From positions 41,575 through 105,574 of the forward strand of contig CAZPUS010000007.1 of assembly GCA_964589825.1 (NCBI GenBank): DNA of 64,000 nt, read 5' to 3'. Under the pieces are notes generated by a model. It worked only from the letters and a program-made list of their open reading frames with translations, had not been told where the DNA came from and did not search any database. This document shows, piece by piece, positions 43,686 to 52,028 of this stretch. Every line of letters starts with the position of its first letter. Position 1 is the stretch's first letter. Both the position numbers and the translations under genes were made by a program. Source of the stretch: CAZPUS01 sp964589825 (GTDB taxonomy: Bacteria > Fibrobacterota > Chitinivibrionia > Chitinivibrionales > WJKA01).

Positions 43686-44129
43686 TCAGCGCTTCAGCCC
43701 TTCTTCCTCGATAACCTCTGCGAGTGTTTTCCCGTTGTACGCTTCACACGGCAGCGCGATCGCAGGATAACAACTCACTATCGGAATACACATCATAATC
43801 TCTTTGGAGCGCAGTTTATACTCATCGTACATCCGTCCCGGGCGCGGTCCCCAGAGATAGCCTACACAGAATCCTGCCATATCAGCCTGTTTATAGCCGT
43901 TTTCATAGGCCGTATATGCACGCGTAACTGGAGAAATGCCGATAACATTTCCGGCCAGATTGATCCAATCGTACTGTTCAATCTCTCTCCCCTCATTCAT
44001 GGCCAGACCAATACGTGTATCACTGAAAATACATGTAGCCAAACACGGTCCGGCGCCACCTTTTGCCTGCACAACCTCAGGCATGGCCCAGACACTCACC
44101 GCCAATGCAACCATCATCAGCTTTTTCAC
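43686..44129 (-). CDS. Small exported protein of a GPCLATC/MNEG type, unknown
   Basis: A 147-residue protein with a signal peptide (VKKLMMVALAVSVWAMPE, cleavage near AQA-KGG). The mature start GGAGPCLATCIFSDTRIGLAMNEG-type sequence, two later Cys-containing hydrophobic segments (MAGFCVGYLWGP, CIPIVSCYPAIALPCEAYNG) and the acidic tail suggest an inner-membrane-associated small protein. I recall similar uncharacterised proteins in Fibrobacter-like genomes but cannot name a function. A GTG start at 44129 after a purine-rich AAAGGGGGG is more likely than the ATG at 44171. Confidence 0.65.
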   Translation of the reverse strand: MKKLMMVALAVSVWAMPEVVQAKGGAGPCLATCIFSDTRIGLAMNEGREIEQYDWINLAGNVIGISPVTRAYTAYENGYKQADMAGFCVGYLWGPRPGRMYDEYKLRSKEIMMCIPIVSCYPAIALPCEAYNGKTLAEVIEEEGLKR

Positions 44130-44292
44130 AGGGGACCCCCCTTTAATAAAGTGATAAATAAATTGTTTCATCCAATAAGGATGGTTTCATTTTCTTCTGA
44201 AGAAACACGAGGGAGCAATATACAACATTCACTACAGAAAATGCAATTTATATGGTTTCGACTCATGTCCCGACGGGACTGCGCCATGCGGG

Positions 44293-44847
44293 TTAATTAT
44301 TCTGATCCTCGATACCGGTACGCGAACACCGAAACAGAAACTTACGGTTTACTTCTCTTTTCCGCATCAGCTTTTTTATCTCTTTTTTTGTCAAACAGTC
44401 ACCCGGTTGCTGAAACATCTCTGCGATTTCATCGAGGAAGTTATACGGCAGCACCATATATCCGTTCTGGTGTTCAGGTGGTTTGGGCGAGTCTGCATCT
44501 TGCGTGTCACGCGGAATCCAGTGCGTGGTGCCCGATCGAAACACGACTGTATCGAACGACAGCATGGGCCGTATCACCTGGCGGAGCGTAACATCATCGA
44601 GGCCAAAGTAGGGATCATCATAAAAACGGCTGATATCCTTTTGTGAATCTTTTATGCCCAGCTCGGATGTAGTGAGACTTCGAAACAGCTCGAGCATATC
44701 GGCGGGGATATCACCAAAGCAGCGATCGTTTTCCCTCTGAAAACGCTCAATATACTCCACCAGCTGTTTCAGCGTTTTGTCGACATTGCCGTCTGCCGCA
44801 ACCAGACAGACACCCAGAATATCCTGTATTGGAATACGTACCGCCAT
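44293..44847 (-). CDS. Conserved-looking cytoplasmic protein, unknown
   Basis: A 184-residue soluble, acidic protein without signal or membrane segments. It has an N-terminal helical region (RIPIQDILGVCLVAADGNV, LKQLVEYIERFQRENDRCFG), a middle YDDPYFGLDDVTLRQVIRPM and a basic C-terminus (TKKEIKKLMRKREVNRKF). I do not recognise the family. The ATG at 44847 is supported by GGAG six bases upstream. It stands alone. Confidence 0.6.
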   Translation of the reverse strand: MAVRIPIQDILGVCLVAADGNVDKTLKQLVEYIERFQRENDRCFGDIPADMLELFRSLTTSELGIKDSQKDISRFYDDPYFGLDDVTLRQVIRPMLSFDTVVFRSGTTHWIPRDTQDADSPKPPEHQNGYMVLPYNFLDEIAEMFQQPGDCLTKKEIKKLMRKREVNRKFLFRCSRTGIEDQNN

Positions 44848-44960
44848 AGTTTTCTCCGTGTGATAAATATACAATACTTACATTACGAACGTAGTAAACC
44901 ACGACCCCACCCCGCAGGTACAGACAAAAGGGCGGAGAAAAATAATATCTTACACCTATG

Positions 44961-45115
44961 CTGATCGATTTTGTGTGCGAATTCTGCTGCCATCCGCCCT
45001 GCTGCTGCATCACCGAAAAACATGAACCAACCAACATGGGTGCCCCATAATTTTCGAGAACACATTACCAGCACGGCTTACCGCAGCGTTCATCAACACA
45101 ATCCTCTGTTTAGGT
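44961..45115 (+). repeat. Dispersed intergenic element, copy A (with micro-ORF)
   Basis: About 155 nt, clearly related along its full length to 50600-50755 and in part to 47123-47170, 16180-16259 and (inverted) 21345-21395. Copy A includes a complete 30-codon frame from ATG 44958 to TAA 45050 with the core CCHPPCCC (residues 10-17). The right end runs to the stop codon of the GNAT gene. Between copies A and C the three Cys codons that differ do so only at the third base. Left ends begin CTG...TTTT and right ends GTTTAGGT or GTTCAGGT. It is not a CRISPR or known IS. Confidence 0.6.
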
Positions 45116-45639
45116 TACACATCTTCCGGCACTGAAAATCGTTTCTCCATTATATAGTCATCCATAACGAATCCGCCACCTATCTTTTCCCTGTGCGTAT
45201 CGCATATGTCAAAGCCCATGTGTTGGTAAATACGAATGACCCGGGTGTTAAATCGATTGACCCGCAACCATATTCTTCCATACCGCCGTTGTACGGCGAG
45301 ACGCTGCGTATACGCAAAAAGCGCCCCTCCGATGCCCCGGCCCTGCAATGCCGGTTTTACATACATTTTGCTCAGATGCAGTTGCCTCTTTTCCGGTTGC
45401 GCAACCACCGCGCAGTAGCCGGCATCTTCTCCCTCGTACAGCGCAAGATAATACGCATACCCCTGCTCCCCGATCTGGACACTGATTGCCTCATGACTCT
45501 GGAATTTTTCCAGCATGTAGTCGACCTGTTCCGCCCCGATTATGGGGGTAAAATGGGCAGTCCATACATTACGTGCGCATTCTGCCACACGCTGGATATG
45601 TGATTTGTCGGCTACCTCGATTATTGTAATTTGAGCCAT
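45115..45639 (-). CDS. GNAT-family N-acetyltransferase
   Basis: A 174-residue acetyl-CoA-dependent acetyltransferase. The acetyl-CoA loop is KPALQGRGIGGALFAY (near 98-113), preceded by LSKMYV and followed by IWLRVNRFNTRVIRIYQHMGF, the RimI/spermidine-acetyltransferase pattern. The substrate is unknown. The start MAQITIIEV at 45639 is chosen because the longer frame runs back through the tRNA-Arg gene. It shares the upstream sequence GCGCAGTATGGCTCA with the FKBP gene at 29437. Confidence 0.88.
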   Translation of the reverse strand: MAQITIIEVADKSHIQRVAECARNVWTAHFTPIIGAEQVDYMLEKFQSHEAISVQIGEQGYAYYLALYEGEDAGYCAVVAQPEKRQLHLSKMYVKPALQGRGIGGALFAYTQRLAVQRRYGRIWLRVNRFNTRVIRIYQHMGFDICDTHREKIGGGFVMDDYIMEKRFSVPEDV

Positions 45640-45719
45640 ACTGCGCTTCAAATTCTGCCCTTCGGTTTGTACGCGTAAGAAAAAGGACTCACGAAAAATT
45701 CGTAAGCCCTTGATTTTTC

Positions 45720-45796
45720 TGGCACGCCCTGGAGGATTCGAACCCCCAGCCATCTGATCCGAAGTCAGATGCTCTCTCCAGTTGAGCTAAGGGCGC
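45720..45796 (-). tRNA. tRNA-Arg (UCG)
   Basis: A 77-nt cloverleaf: acceptor GCGCCCT/AGGGCGT (first pair G-U), D arm GCTC/GAGC, anticodon loop CTTCGGA giving UCG for codon CGA, T arm GGGGG-TTCGAAT-CCTCC, discriminator G. CCA is encoded, unlike in the tRNA-Leu gene of this window. Confidence 0.95.
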
Positions 45797-45966
45797 ATCA
45801 TTGTCGTCGTAGGGAAAATAGTAATTTTACACAGAATCGTCTATTATGAGATTCATGGGATCTCGATATGTGCATCGCTTGTGCAAAAATGATATAATAG
45901 GATATCAGAATATAATGAAACGGACCCAAATCTCCCAGCAGCTTTTTTTTCGAAAGGTGGTCGCCT

Positions 45967-47088
45967 ATTTTAACCAATGTCCCTACCGCCCTGATTCACG
46001 AATGGCTGGTAACCGAGGCTGGTGCCGAGAGTGTGCTTCGCTCCATATACAACCTTATGCCGGGTGACATTCACACTTTGTTTCACGATCCTGCAGCACT
46101 CGAGCATACCGAATGGAGTGAGGCGACGGTTCACACCTCTTTTCTGCAGCGACTGCCACAGGCAAAAAAGCATCACAGGCTCTTTTTCCCGCTGTATCCC
46201 CTGGCCATAGAACAGTTCGACCTTCGCGAGTACAAACTGATCATTTCCTCATCCTATGCAGTAGCAAAGGGTGTACTGAACTCTTCCGATCAACTGCATT
46301 TGTGTTACTGTCATACCCCTATGCGATACGTATGGGATCTGACGTTTCAATATATGGAAGCAGCGGGATACGATAAAGGACTTCGTTCGTTTATAGTGCG
46401 CCTTATCTTTCATTACATCCGCATGTGGGACCAGCTCTCTGCCGGTCGCGTCAACAAATTCGTTGCAAATTCGCACTATATCGCCCACCGTATATGGAAA
46501 TGCTACAACCGTGAAGCCACGGTAATCTATCCTCCGGTGGACGTCGATCAGTTCAAAATCGCCGCGCAACGGGATAATTATTTCGTGACTATCTCACGTC
46601 TGGTTCCGTATAAACGCATAGACTGTATCATACGGGCATTCAATAAATTGAAGCTGCCACTGGTCATAGTGGGTGAAGGCCCCTCAAAAAAACAATTGCA
46701 AAAAATCGCCGACAAGAACATCTCTTTTACCGGTCAGGTTTCACATACCGAACGTACCCGTATACTGGAGCATGCACGCGCATTTGTATTCTCTGCAGAA
46801 GAAGACTTCGGAATAGTCAATGTGGAGGCACAGGCATGCGGGGTACCGGTTATTGCCTTTGGGCGTGGCGGTGCACTCGAAACAGTGGAAGAAAAAAAAA
46901 CAGGGCTGTTTTTTCACCGACAGCATCCCGATGCGATAATCGAGACCGTGGAACGATTTATGGCTACTGAAGATTCTTTTGACCCGCACGCGATACGCAA
47001 AAATGCGCAGCGTTTCCCCAGAAGTCGATTTGAAAAAGAATTCAGTGAATTCGTACGTCAGGCATGGGATGAATTCCCGTATAAATAA
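45967..47088 (+). CDS. GT4-family glycosyltransferase, non-canonical start likely
   Basis: A GT-B fold glycosyltransferase (GT4), about 373 residues, probably adding sugar to a lipid-linked envelope glycan. The C-terminal donor-binding half shows ISRLVPYKRIDCIIRAF, VGEGPSKKQL, and the E-x7-E motif in SAEEDFGIVNVEAQACGVPVIA. The first ATG-like start at GTG 46033 would cut off the conserved N-terminal LIHEWLVTEAGAESVL. The frame is open upstream to a TGA at 45916. The best ribosome site, AAAGGTGG at 45954, is followed six bases later by ATT at 45967; no ATG, GTG or TTG exists in frame there. Confidence 0.82.
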   Translation: MLTNVPTALIHEWLVTEAGAESVLRSIYNLMPGDIHTLFHDPAALEHTEWSEATVHTSFLQRLPQAKKHHRLFFPLYPLAIEQFDLREYKLIISSSYAVAKGVLNSSDQLHLCYCHTPMRYVWDLTFQYMEAAGYDKGLRSFIVRLIFHYIRMWDQLSAGRVNKFVANSHYIAHRIWKCYNREATVIYPPVDVDQFKIAAQRDNYFVTISRLVPYKRIDCIIRAFNKLKLPLVIVGEGPSKKQLQKIADKNISFTGQVSHTERTRILEHARAFVFSAEEDFGIVNVEAQACGVPVIAFGRGGALETVEEKKTGLFFHRQHPDAIIETVERFMATEDSFDPHAIRKNAQRFPRSRFEKEFSEFVRQAWDEFPYK

Positions 47089-47122
47089 TGAAAACGGCGT
47101 CCCTTGCCTATCAGGACCTGAA

Positions 47123-47170
47123 CTGATCGTTTTTGACGGCGAAATCTGCTGCCATCCGCACTGTTGTTTA
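47123..47170 (+). repeat. Dispersed intergenic element, copy B (left part)
   Basis: The left end CTGATCGTTTTTGAC and the Cys core ICCHPHCC (codons TGC TGC CAT CCG CAC TGT TGT) match copies A and C; the right-hand half is not recognisable. It sits between the GT4 gene and the 3' end of the RarA fusion gene. Confidence 0.5.
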
Positions 47171-47216
47171 GCCCTCGAAAATGATGAACTGACAGGAAAA
47201 GACTATCTCCGGCCAT

Positions 47217-49436
47217 TCACCGGAGTTCGACACATAAAAATGCGGTTTTACTTATCCAGGGGATTTTTTTACCCACAAGCTGTTCACACAGTATTTCACT
47301 GATACGGACAACATCTTCTCGACTGCAATACTGTGCACACCGTTGCCCAAGCGATGTTCGTGCATTTCGGCTATCGGTTTCTCTAAACCAGTACTGAACC
47401 GCCTGTTTCGAAAACCGCTGATTTTGTAAATATTCATGCACATCGGAAGTCACACCAAGCCGCTGATCTGCCTTTAGCGTATCGGTTACGTTTTCAGGCG
47501 TCCAGTTCACAACCGGATCATTCGGGTCTTTCAGGGCATCTTCTTCCGCCTTAACAAACGCATCGCTCAGGTGTTTGTCTTTTCCTGAAAACACCACGAA
47601 CTCCGAGAGCCTGCTCCCCGCTCCGGGAAGATCCTGGGAGAAACTTAGCCGCCCGGCCGGAGCAAGTATACCACACAGCCGTTGAATACATGCCGGTTTG
47701 TCATGTTCCTGACGCAGCAGATTATGAAACAAAATGCGATCGACCGGACCGATTTGATCACTCAGTTGGTCGATCCATTCACCGCACGGAATCGATGACA
47801 TTTCGAGCGTTTTCGTATCTATTTCCCCGCTAACATCCTCTGGCATTACGGTATTCTGTGTTTCCCGCACCCATAGTATTCGCATAGCCGGATGCCTCGA
47901 AAGCGCCTCTCCACATAAATAAAAGGACTGATCTCCAAGTATTGCCACCATGGATTTTTCACCGATATCCGCCGCCTCCAGCAAAGTCTTTTGCACGTCG
48001 GCAAGCTTTTCGTATTTGTCAACTCGCGCATTCCATTCATCCCTTACCGCTCCGCGTCCTTCGGAATCCTGATCACTACCATACGGTACAATATGCTGAA
48101 CGGACTGCTGCATTGCGGCAAGCTGTAACTGCCGCATGCGTTCCACCCGCTTTTTCACCTGAGCTTCATAACCCTGTGTCCCCGGCTGATAAAATAGCCT
48201 TCCCTGCAGAAAATCGGGAAGATACTGTTGGGCGACCCAATGATCTTTGTAGGCATGTGGATACATATACCCTTTACCGTGTCCAAAGCCTTCTGCGTCG
48301 CGAGCCGGATCGCGAAGATGATCCGGTATCTTTTCCCTGCTTTCCTTTTCCACATTCGAAAGCGCATCGAAAAACGCCATGGTCGAATTGCTTTTTGGCG
48401 CGGTTGCACAGTAAATACATGCATGAGCCAGATGAAAACGGCCCTCCGGCATACCGACATAATCAAAGGCTTGTGCGCAATTGTTCACCACCATGAGCGC
48501 CTGCGGATCCGCCATTCCGATATCCTCACTCACAAAAATAAGCATCCGTCTGAAAATAAACCGCGGATCCTCTCCTGCATAGACCATGCGAGCCATCCAG
48601 TAAAGGGCTGCATCGGGGTCTGAACCGCGCAACGACTTTATAAAAGCTGATATCGTATCATAATGCACATCACCGTCCTTATCATAGAGCACTGCGCGGC
48701 GCTGAATCGATTCCTCCGCGATATCACGTCGTATATGTATTACCCCCTCGCTGCCCGGTTCGGTAGTCTCTGCGGCAAGCTCGAGTGCATTAAGTACGTT
48801 ACGGGCATCACCGTTTGACGCCTCGGCAAGATGAGAGAGTGCATCCTCGTCTATTTGAATCGATTTGTTCCCCAGCCCGCGTTCACGGTCGGCAATCGCA
48901 TTACGAGCTATTTGTTTGAGGTCCTGTGCCCCCATGCTTTGAAGCTGAAAAACCATCGAGCGTGAAACAAGTGCCTTGTTTACCTCAAAATACGGGTTCT
49001 CGGTTGTCGCTCCGATCAGCACCAGGATTCCCTTTTCAACATGCGGCAACAGCGCATCCTGTTGTGACTTGTTAAAGCGATGTACCTCGTCAACGAACAG
49101 GATTGTTTTTCGCGTATATTCGTTGAGCACCCGTTTTGCCGTCTCTATGGCATCCCGTATTTCCTTTTTACCCGCGAGCACAGCATTGATAGTAATGAAT
49201 TCCGCTTTTGTCGTATTGGCGATTATCTCAGCAAGCGTGGTTTTACCCGTACCGGGCGGACCGAAAAAAATAACGGACGAAAGCTGGTCGATCATTATCG
49301 CCCGCCGCAGCAACCGGCCCTTCCCCACTATATGCTCCTGGCCTACGAACTCGTCGAGTGTGCGCGGTCGCATACGGTCCGCAAGAGGTGCATTCGCATC
49401 CGCTGTGCGCTTTCCGCTGTATTCGAACATATCCAT
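47217..49436 (-). CDS. rarA: RarA/MgsA-type AAA+ ATPase with long C-terminal extension
   Basis: Replication-associated recombination protein. Residues 1-430 are the standard RarA: MRPRTLDEFVGQEHIVG, Walker A GPPGTGKTTLAEIIAN, Walker B LFVDEVHRFNKSQQD, sensor GATTENPYFEVN, and the tetramerisation domain ending GYMYPHAYKDHWVAQQYLPD. About 300 extra residues follow (from EWNARVDKYEKLADVQ), with a Rossmann-like look (MVAILGDQSFYLCGEAL, GPVDRILFHNLLRQE, GILAPAGRLSFSQDLPG) resembling a degenerate class I methyltransferase. Similar long forms exist in spirochaetes. The ATG is 2 nt past the alcohol dehydrogenase stop, so they are coupled. Confidence 0.88.
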   Translation of the reverse strand: MDMFEYSGKRTADANAPLADRMRPRTLDEFVGQEHIVGKGRLLRRAIMIDQLSSVIFFGPPGTGKTTLAEIIANTTKAEFITINAVLAGKKEIRDAIETAKRVLNEYTRKTILFVDEVHRFNKSQQDALLPHVEKGILVLIGATTENPYFEVNKALVSRSMVFQLQSMGAQDLKQIARNAIADRERGLGNKSIQIDEDALSHLAEASNGDARNVLNALELAAETTEPGSEGVIHIRRDIAEESIQRRAVLYDKDGDVHYDTISAFIKSLRGSDPDAALYWMARMVYAGEDPRFIFRRMLIFVSEDIGMADPQALMVVNNCAQAFDYVGMPEGRFHLAHACIYCATAPKSNSTMAFFDALSNVEKESREKIPDHLRDPARDAEGFGHGKGYMYPHAYKDHWVAQQYLPDFLQGRLFYQPGTQGYEAQVKKRVERMRQLQLAAMQQSVQHIVPYGSDQDSEGRGAVRDEWNARVDKYEKLADVQKTLLEAADIGEKSMVAILGDQSFYLCGEALSRHPAMRILWVRETQNTVMPEDVSGEIDTKTLEMSSIPCGEWIDQLSDQIGPVDRILFHNLLRQEHDKPACIQRLCGILAPAGRLSFSQDLPGAGSRLSEFVVFSGKDKHLSDAFVKAEEDALKDPNDPVVNWTPENVTDTLKADQRLGVTSDVHEYLQNQRFSKQAVQYWFRETDSRNARTSLGQRCAQYCSREDVVRISEILCEQLVGKKIPWISKTAFLCVELR

Positions 49437-49438
49437 TT

Positions 49439-50467
49439 TCAGACACTCATTTCGAGCATCACTTTGGTACAATCCCCTTTGTCCGCAAGTTCCAACGCCT
49501 GTTGTGCTTTGTCAAGGGGGAACCGGTGTGACACCAGCGCATCGAGATGAATATCGTTCATTACAAGAAAGTCACGCAGGTTATCGTACTCTCCCGCATT
49601 CATTACAAACGATCCGCGAAGAGTCAGCTGTTTACCGTATATCTGAGTCGTATTGATTGCCGGGGTTTTAGCACCGAGTCCCACGACCGCTGCACGTCCG
49701 AGACGCCCGAGTACCCCTATCATCCACTGCTGTGCCGTTGTCGCGCCGCTGGTTTCGTATGCAAGCGATACGCCATTCGGATATTTTGACATTATTTCAC
49801 TGAGTACGTCTTCGGTGGTGTCGATATCTATGACAGTCTCCGCGCCCATCTGCCGGGCTGTTTCGAGTCTGCGTGCCCGTCGTCCCACTGCAATCACGCG
49901 CGTTCCCATTGCATGCAGATACCGAATACCTATAAGCCCTATCGGTCCGCATCCGAATACCACCGCTACATCGGTACTTTGCGGCTCAACCTTTTTTAAG
50001 GCAGACCACGTAGTCCCTGCACCGCAGGCGATAAAAGAGCCATCCGCAAAGCTTAACTCATCGGGAAGCAGAAAACAGTTGCGCGCATCCACAAGCATCT
50101 TTTCAGCCATTGATCCGGGACGGTCGAATCCCATAACTCGGTTTTTTCTGACACGGCACCACATCCAGTTTCCCTGCCGGCACTCCCTGCAGTGCCCGCA
50201 GCTTTCATAGTGATAGACCGCGACACGGTCGCCTTCCTTCAGATGATCCACACCTTCTCCAACCGAAGAAACGATTCCCGCAGGTTCATGTCCCCTTATT
50301 GCGGGAGAGAGCCTTTGAAGATCCGGTTTTCGCCGATAAAGATGAAGGTCCGAGCCGCATATACCGCTCGTGCGCAGTGAAACGACCACGCGCCCGTATT
50401 CCGGTTCGGGGTCGGGAACCTCTATAATCTCGATTCTGCGTTCGTCAATATGCGATAACGCTTTCAT
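49439..50467 (-). CDS. Zinc-dependent alcohol dehydrogenase (MDR family)
   Basis: A 342-residue medium-chain dehydrogenase/reductase. Catalytic zinc ligands are in GICGSDLH and GHEPAG; the structural zinc site is CGHCRECRQGNWMWC. The NAD(P) loop is VFGCGPIGLIG near residue 167. The pattern is close to threonine/sorbitol dehydrogenases, but the substrate is not identifiable. It is 290 nt downstream of a second MDR gene, from which it differs substantially. Confidence 0.88.
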   Translation of the reverse strand: MKALSHIDERRIEIIEVPDPEPEYGRVVVSLRTSGICGSDLHLYRRKPDLQRLSPAIRGHEPAGIVSSVGEGVDHLKEGDRVAVYHYESCGHCRECRQGNWMWCRVRKNRVMGFDRPGSMAEKMLVDARNCFLLPDELSFADGSFIACGAGTTWSALKKVEPQSTDVAVVFGCGPIGLIGIRYLHAMGTRVIAVGRRARRLETARQMGAETVIDIDTTEDVLSEIMSKYPNGVSLAYETSGATTAQQWMIGVLGRLGRAAVVGLGAKTPAINTTQIYGKQLTLRGSFVMNAGEYDNLRDFLVMNDIHLDALVSHRFPLDKAQQALELADKGDCTKVMLEMSV

Positions 50468-50599
50468 AGTGAATCCTTTATATATGATGTGTGTACATAA
50501 ACAATTGCCGCGGGTACCGGATTCACTGCGTCTGCAGCGTACACGATGCCGTGGTGTTGCAAATGTACGGATGAGAGTACAAAGTGTTGTATATTTAAA

Positions 50600-50755
50600 C
50601 TGAGCCTTTTTGTGTGCAAAACATGTTGTCGTCCGCGCTGTTGCTGCGTCTGCGGAAATACGGAGCCAACCGGGAACGTTGTCCCATCATTCCCGAAACC
50701 GCAATAACAGCACGACTCACAGTATCTTTCATTAAAACAATCGCTCTGTTCAGGT
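50600..50755 (+). repeat. Dispersed intergenic element, copy C
   Basis: Second full-length copy (about 156 nt). The reading frame LSLFVCKTCCRPRCCCVCG parallels copy A (LIDFVCEFCCHPPCCC) and both share EPT a few residues on. Copy C has no ATG at the equivalent position; a GTG at 50612 is the nearest start. The right end GTTCAGGT stops 5 nt before the stop codon of the minus-strand sorbitol-dehydrogenase-like gene, as copy A abuts the GNAT stop. Confidence 0.6.
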
Positions 50756-50760
50756 CGTAG

Positions 50761-51777
50761 TCAGAATTCTATTACGGTCTTGATTCCTTCATGGCCGTGT
50801 GCAAGGGAATAGTCGAATGCATCGATGGTTTTGTCAAAAGGGAATCGTCTTGTGACGAACCCGTCCAGTGACAGTTTCCCGGAAGAGACCATCGCGACGG
50901 CATCCGTATAGGTATTTGCATACCTGAATATGCCACTCAAATGGGCTTCATAAGGGAGTATCTTTGCCAGATTGAGCTCTGCCTTCATCTCTGCTCCCAT
51001 ACCGACACATACGATATGTGCGTTCGGTGCAACAGCCTCAACCATCGCTTCAAGTACCTTCCTGCTGCCGCTGCATTCCACAATACAGTCGGCACCGCCC
51101 ATCTCGAGAAGCGCCTGCTGCATCTGCGGGATATCGTTATATACCCGTGCACCGAGTTTCTCCGCCTGCCCACTTCTGAACCCTTCCTTTTCAAGCGCGA
51201 CAACATTACCTATCCCCATTGACGAAAGCGTATGAATCATCAGCAGTCCCACCGGGCCGCATCCGGTTACTGCAATACGCATTCCCGGGGCAAGAGCAAC
51301 TTTGTTTTTTATCACATGTATGGCAACCGATAACGGCTCGAACAGCGTCGCGGTGGCAGGATCCATTTTGACCGGCACACAAAAATCGGCAGGATGAATC
51401 ACATACTCCTGCAATGCACCATCGATGGGCGGTGTTGCCATAAAACGCATATCCGGACAAAGATTGTAGCGTCCCTCCTTGCACTCTTTGCACCTTCGGC
51501 ACGGCACTCCGGGCTCAACGGCCACCAGATCGCCGACCTCCAGATGCGATACTTTAGAGCCTTTTTCTATTACTTCGGCACTCGCCTCATGACCGAGCAC
51601 AAGCGGCTCTTTAACCACAAAATCACCGATTCTGCCTTCGGTATAATAGTGCAAATCGGAACCGCATACACCCACCGCTTTTATCCGCAGCTTTACATCG
51701 TGTGCCGTTTCCAACGCTGGCTCCTGCACTTGTTCAAACTGCATATCCTTGACTGAATTTAAAACCACACGTCTCAT
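50761..51777 (-). CDS. Sorbitol/xylitol dehydrogenase-like enzyme (MDR)
   Basis: A 338-residue zinc MDR enzyme of the polyol dehydrogenase group: VGVCGSDLHYYTEGRIGDF, GHEASAEV, structural Cys cluster CRRCKECKEGRYNLC, and MATPPIDGALQEYV plus FEPLSVAIHVI, typical of sorbitol and xylitol dehydrogenases. The cofactor loop is VTGCGPVGLLM. Likely oxidises a polyol to a ketose with NAD+. The ATG at 51777 follows GGAGG and overlaps the stop of a small upstream frame (ATGA). Confidence 0.88.
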   Translation of the reverse strand: MRRVVLNSVKDMQFEQVQEPALETAHDVKLRIKAVGVCGSDLHYYTEGRIGDFVVKEPLVLGHEASAEVIEKGSKVSHLEVGDLVAVEPGVPCRRCKECKEGRYNLCPDMRFMATPPIDGALQEYVIHPADFCVPVKMDPATATLFEPLSVAIHVIKNKVALAPGMRIAVTGCGPVGLLMIHTLSSMGIGNVVALEKEGFRSGQAEKLGARVYNDIPQMQQALLEMGGADCIVECSGSRKVLEAMVEAVAPNAHIVCVGMGAEMKAELNLAKILPYEAHLSGIFRYANTYTDAVAMVSSGKLSLDGFVTRRFPFDKTIDAFDYSLAHGHEGIKTVIEF

Positions 51778-52025
51778 AAATTCCTCCACATAATTTCAGC
51801 AATATAAACACTCGAAACCACAATCCCCACAACACTCACCCCCCAAAGAATTAACCGGTGCGCTGCACCCACACTTCTAACAATCCGCTGCAGACAATAA
51901 CACCTGTGAATAATCAACGCGTAAAGGGCCCTGCATGGATATGCACCCTCTCTGCAATATCGGCAGCGATATTTCTTTTCCGCGTTCCGGCTTCTCTGAA
52001 TAAGCGCCGGTATGTCGGACACCAT
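51774..52025 (-). CDS. Small membrane-anchored ORF between coiled-coil and SDH genes, unknown
   Basis: An 83-codon frame that starts 3 nt after the coiled-coil gene's stop and ends in ATGA overlap with the dehydrogenase start. Such exact packing on both sides argues for translation. The peptide has five Cys in its middle (YRCRYCREGAYPC, HRCYC) and one C-terminal hydrophobic helix (LILWGVSVVGIVVSSVYIA). I know no homologue. The nucleotide sequence also contains one arm of a 14-bp direct repeat (51851-51864). Confidence 0.45.
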   Translation of the reverse strand: MVSDIPALIQRSRNAEKKYRCRYCREGAYPCRALYALIIHRCYCLQRIVRSVGAAHRLILWGVSVVGIVVSSVYIAEIMWRNL

Positions 52026-52028
52026 CGC

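Noticed and set aside
44747..45074. Minus-strand frames across dispersed element copy A
   Set aside because: Between copies A and C the minus-strand codons change mostly non-synonymously, while the plus-strand Cys codons change synonymously.
45640..45753. N-terminal extension of the GNAT frame
   Set aside because: It reads through the tRNA-Arg gene on the same strand; the internal ATG at 45639 matches the family start.
46979..47302. 107-codon plus-strand frame containing the Cys core of copy B
   Set aside because: Its first third overlaps the GT4 gene in another frame and its last third overlaps the RarA fusion gene; only the short element in the middle is of interest.
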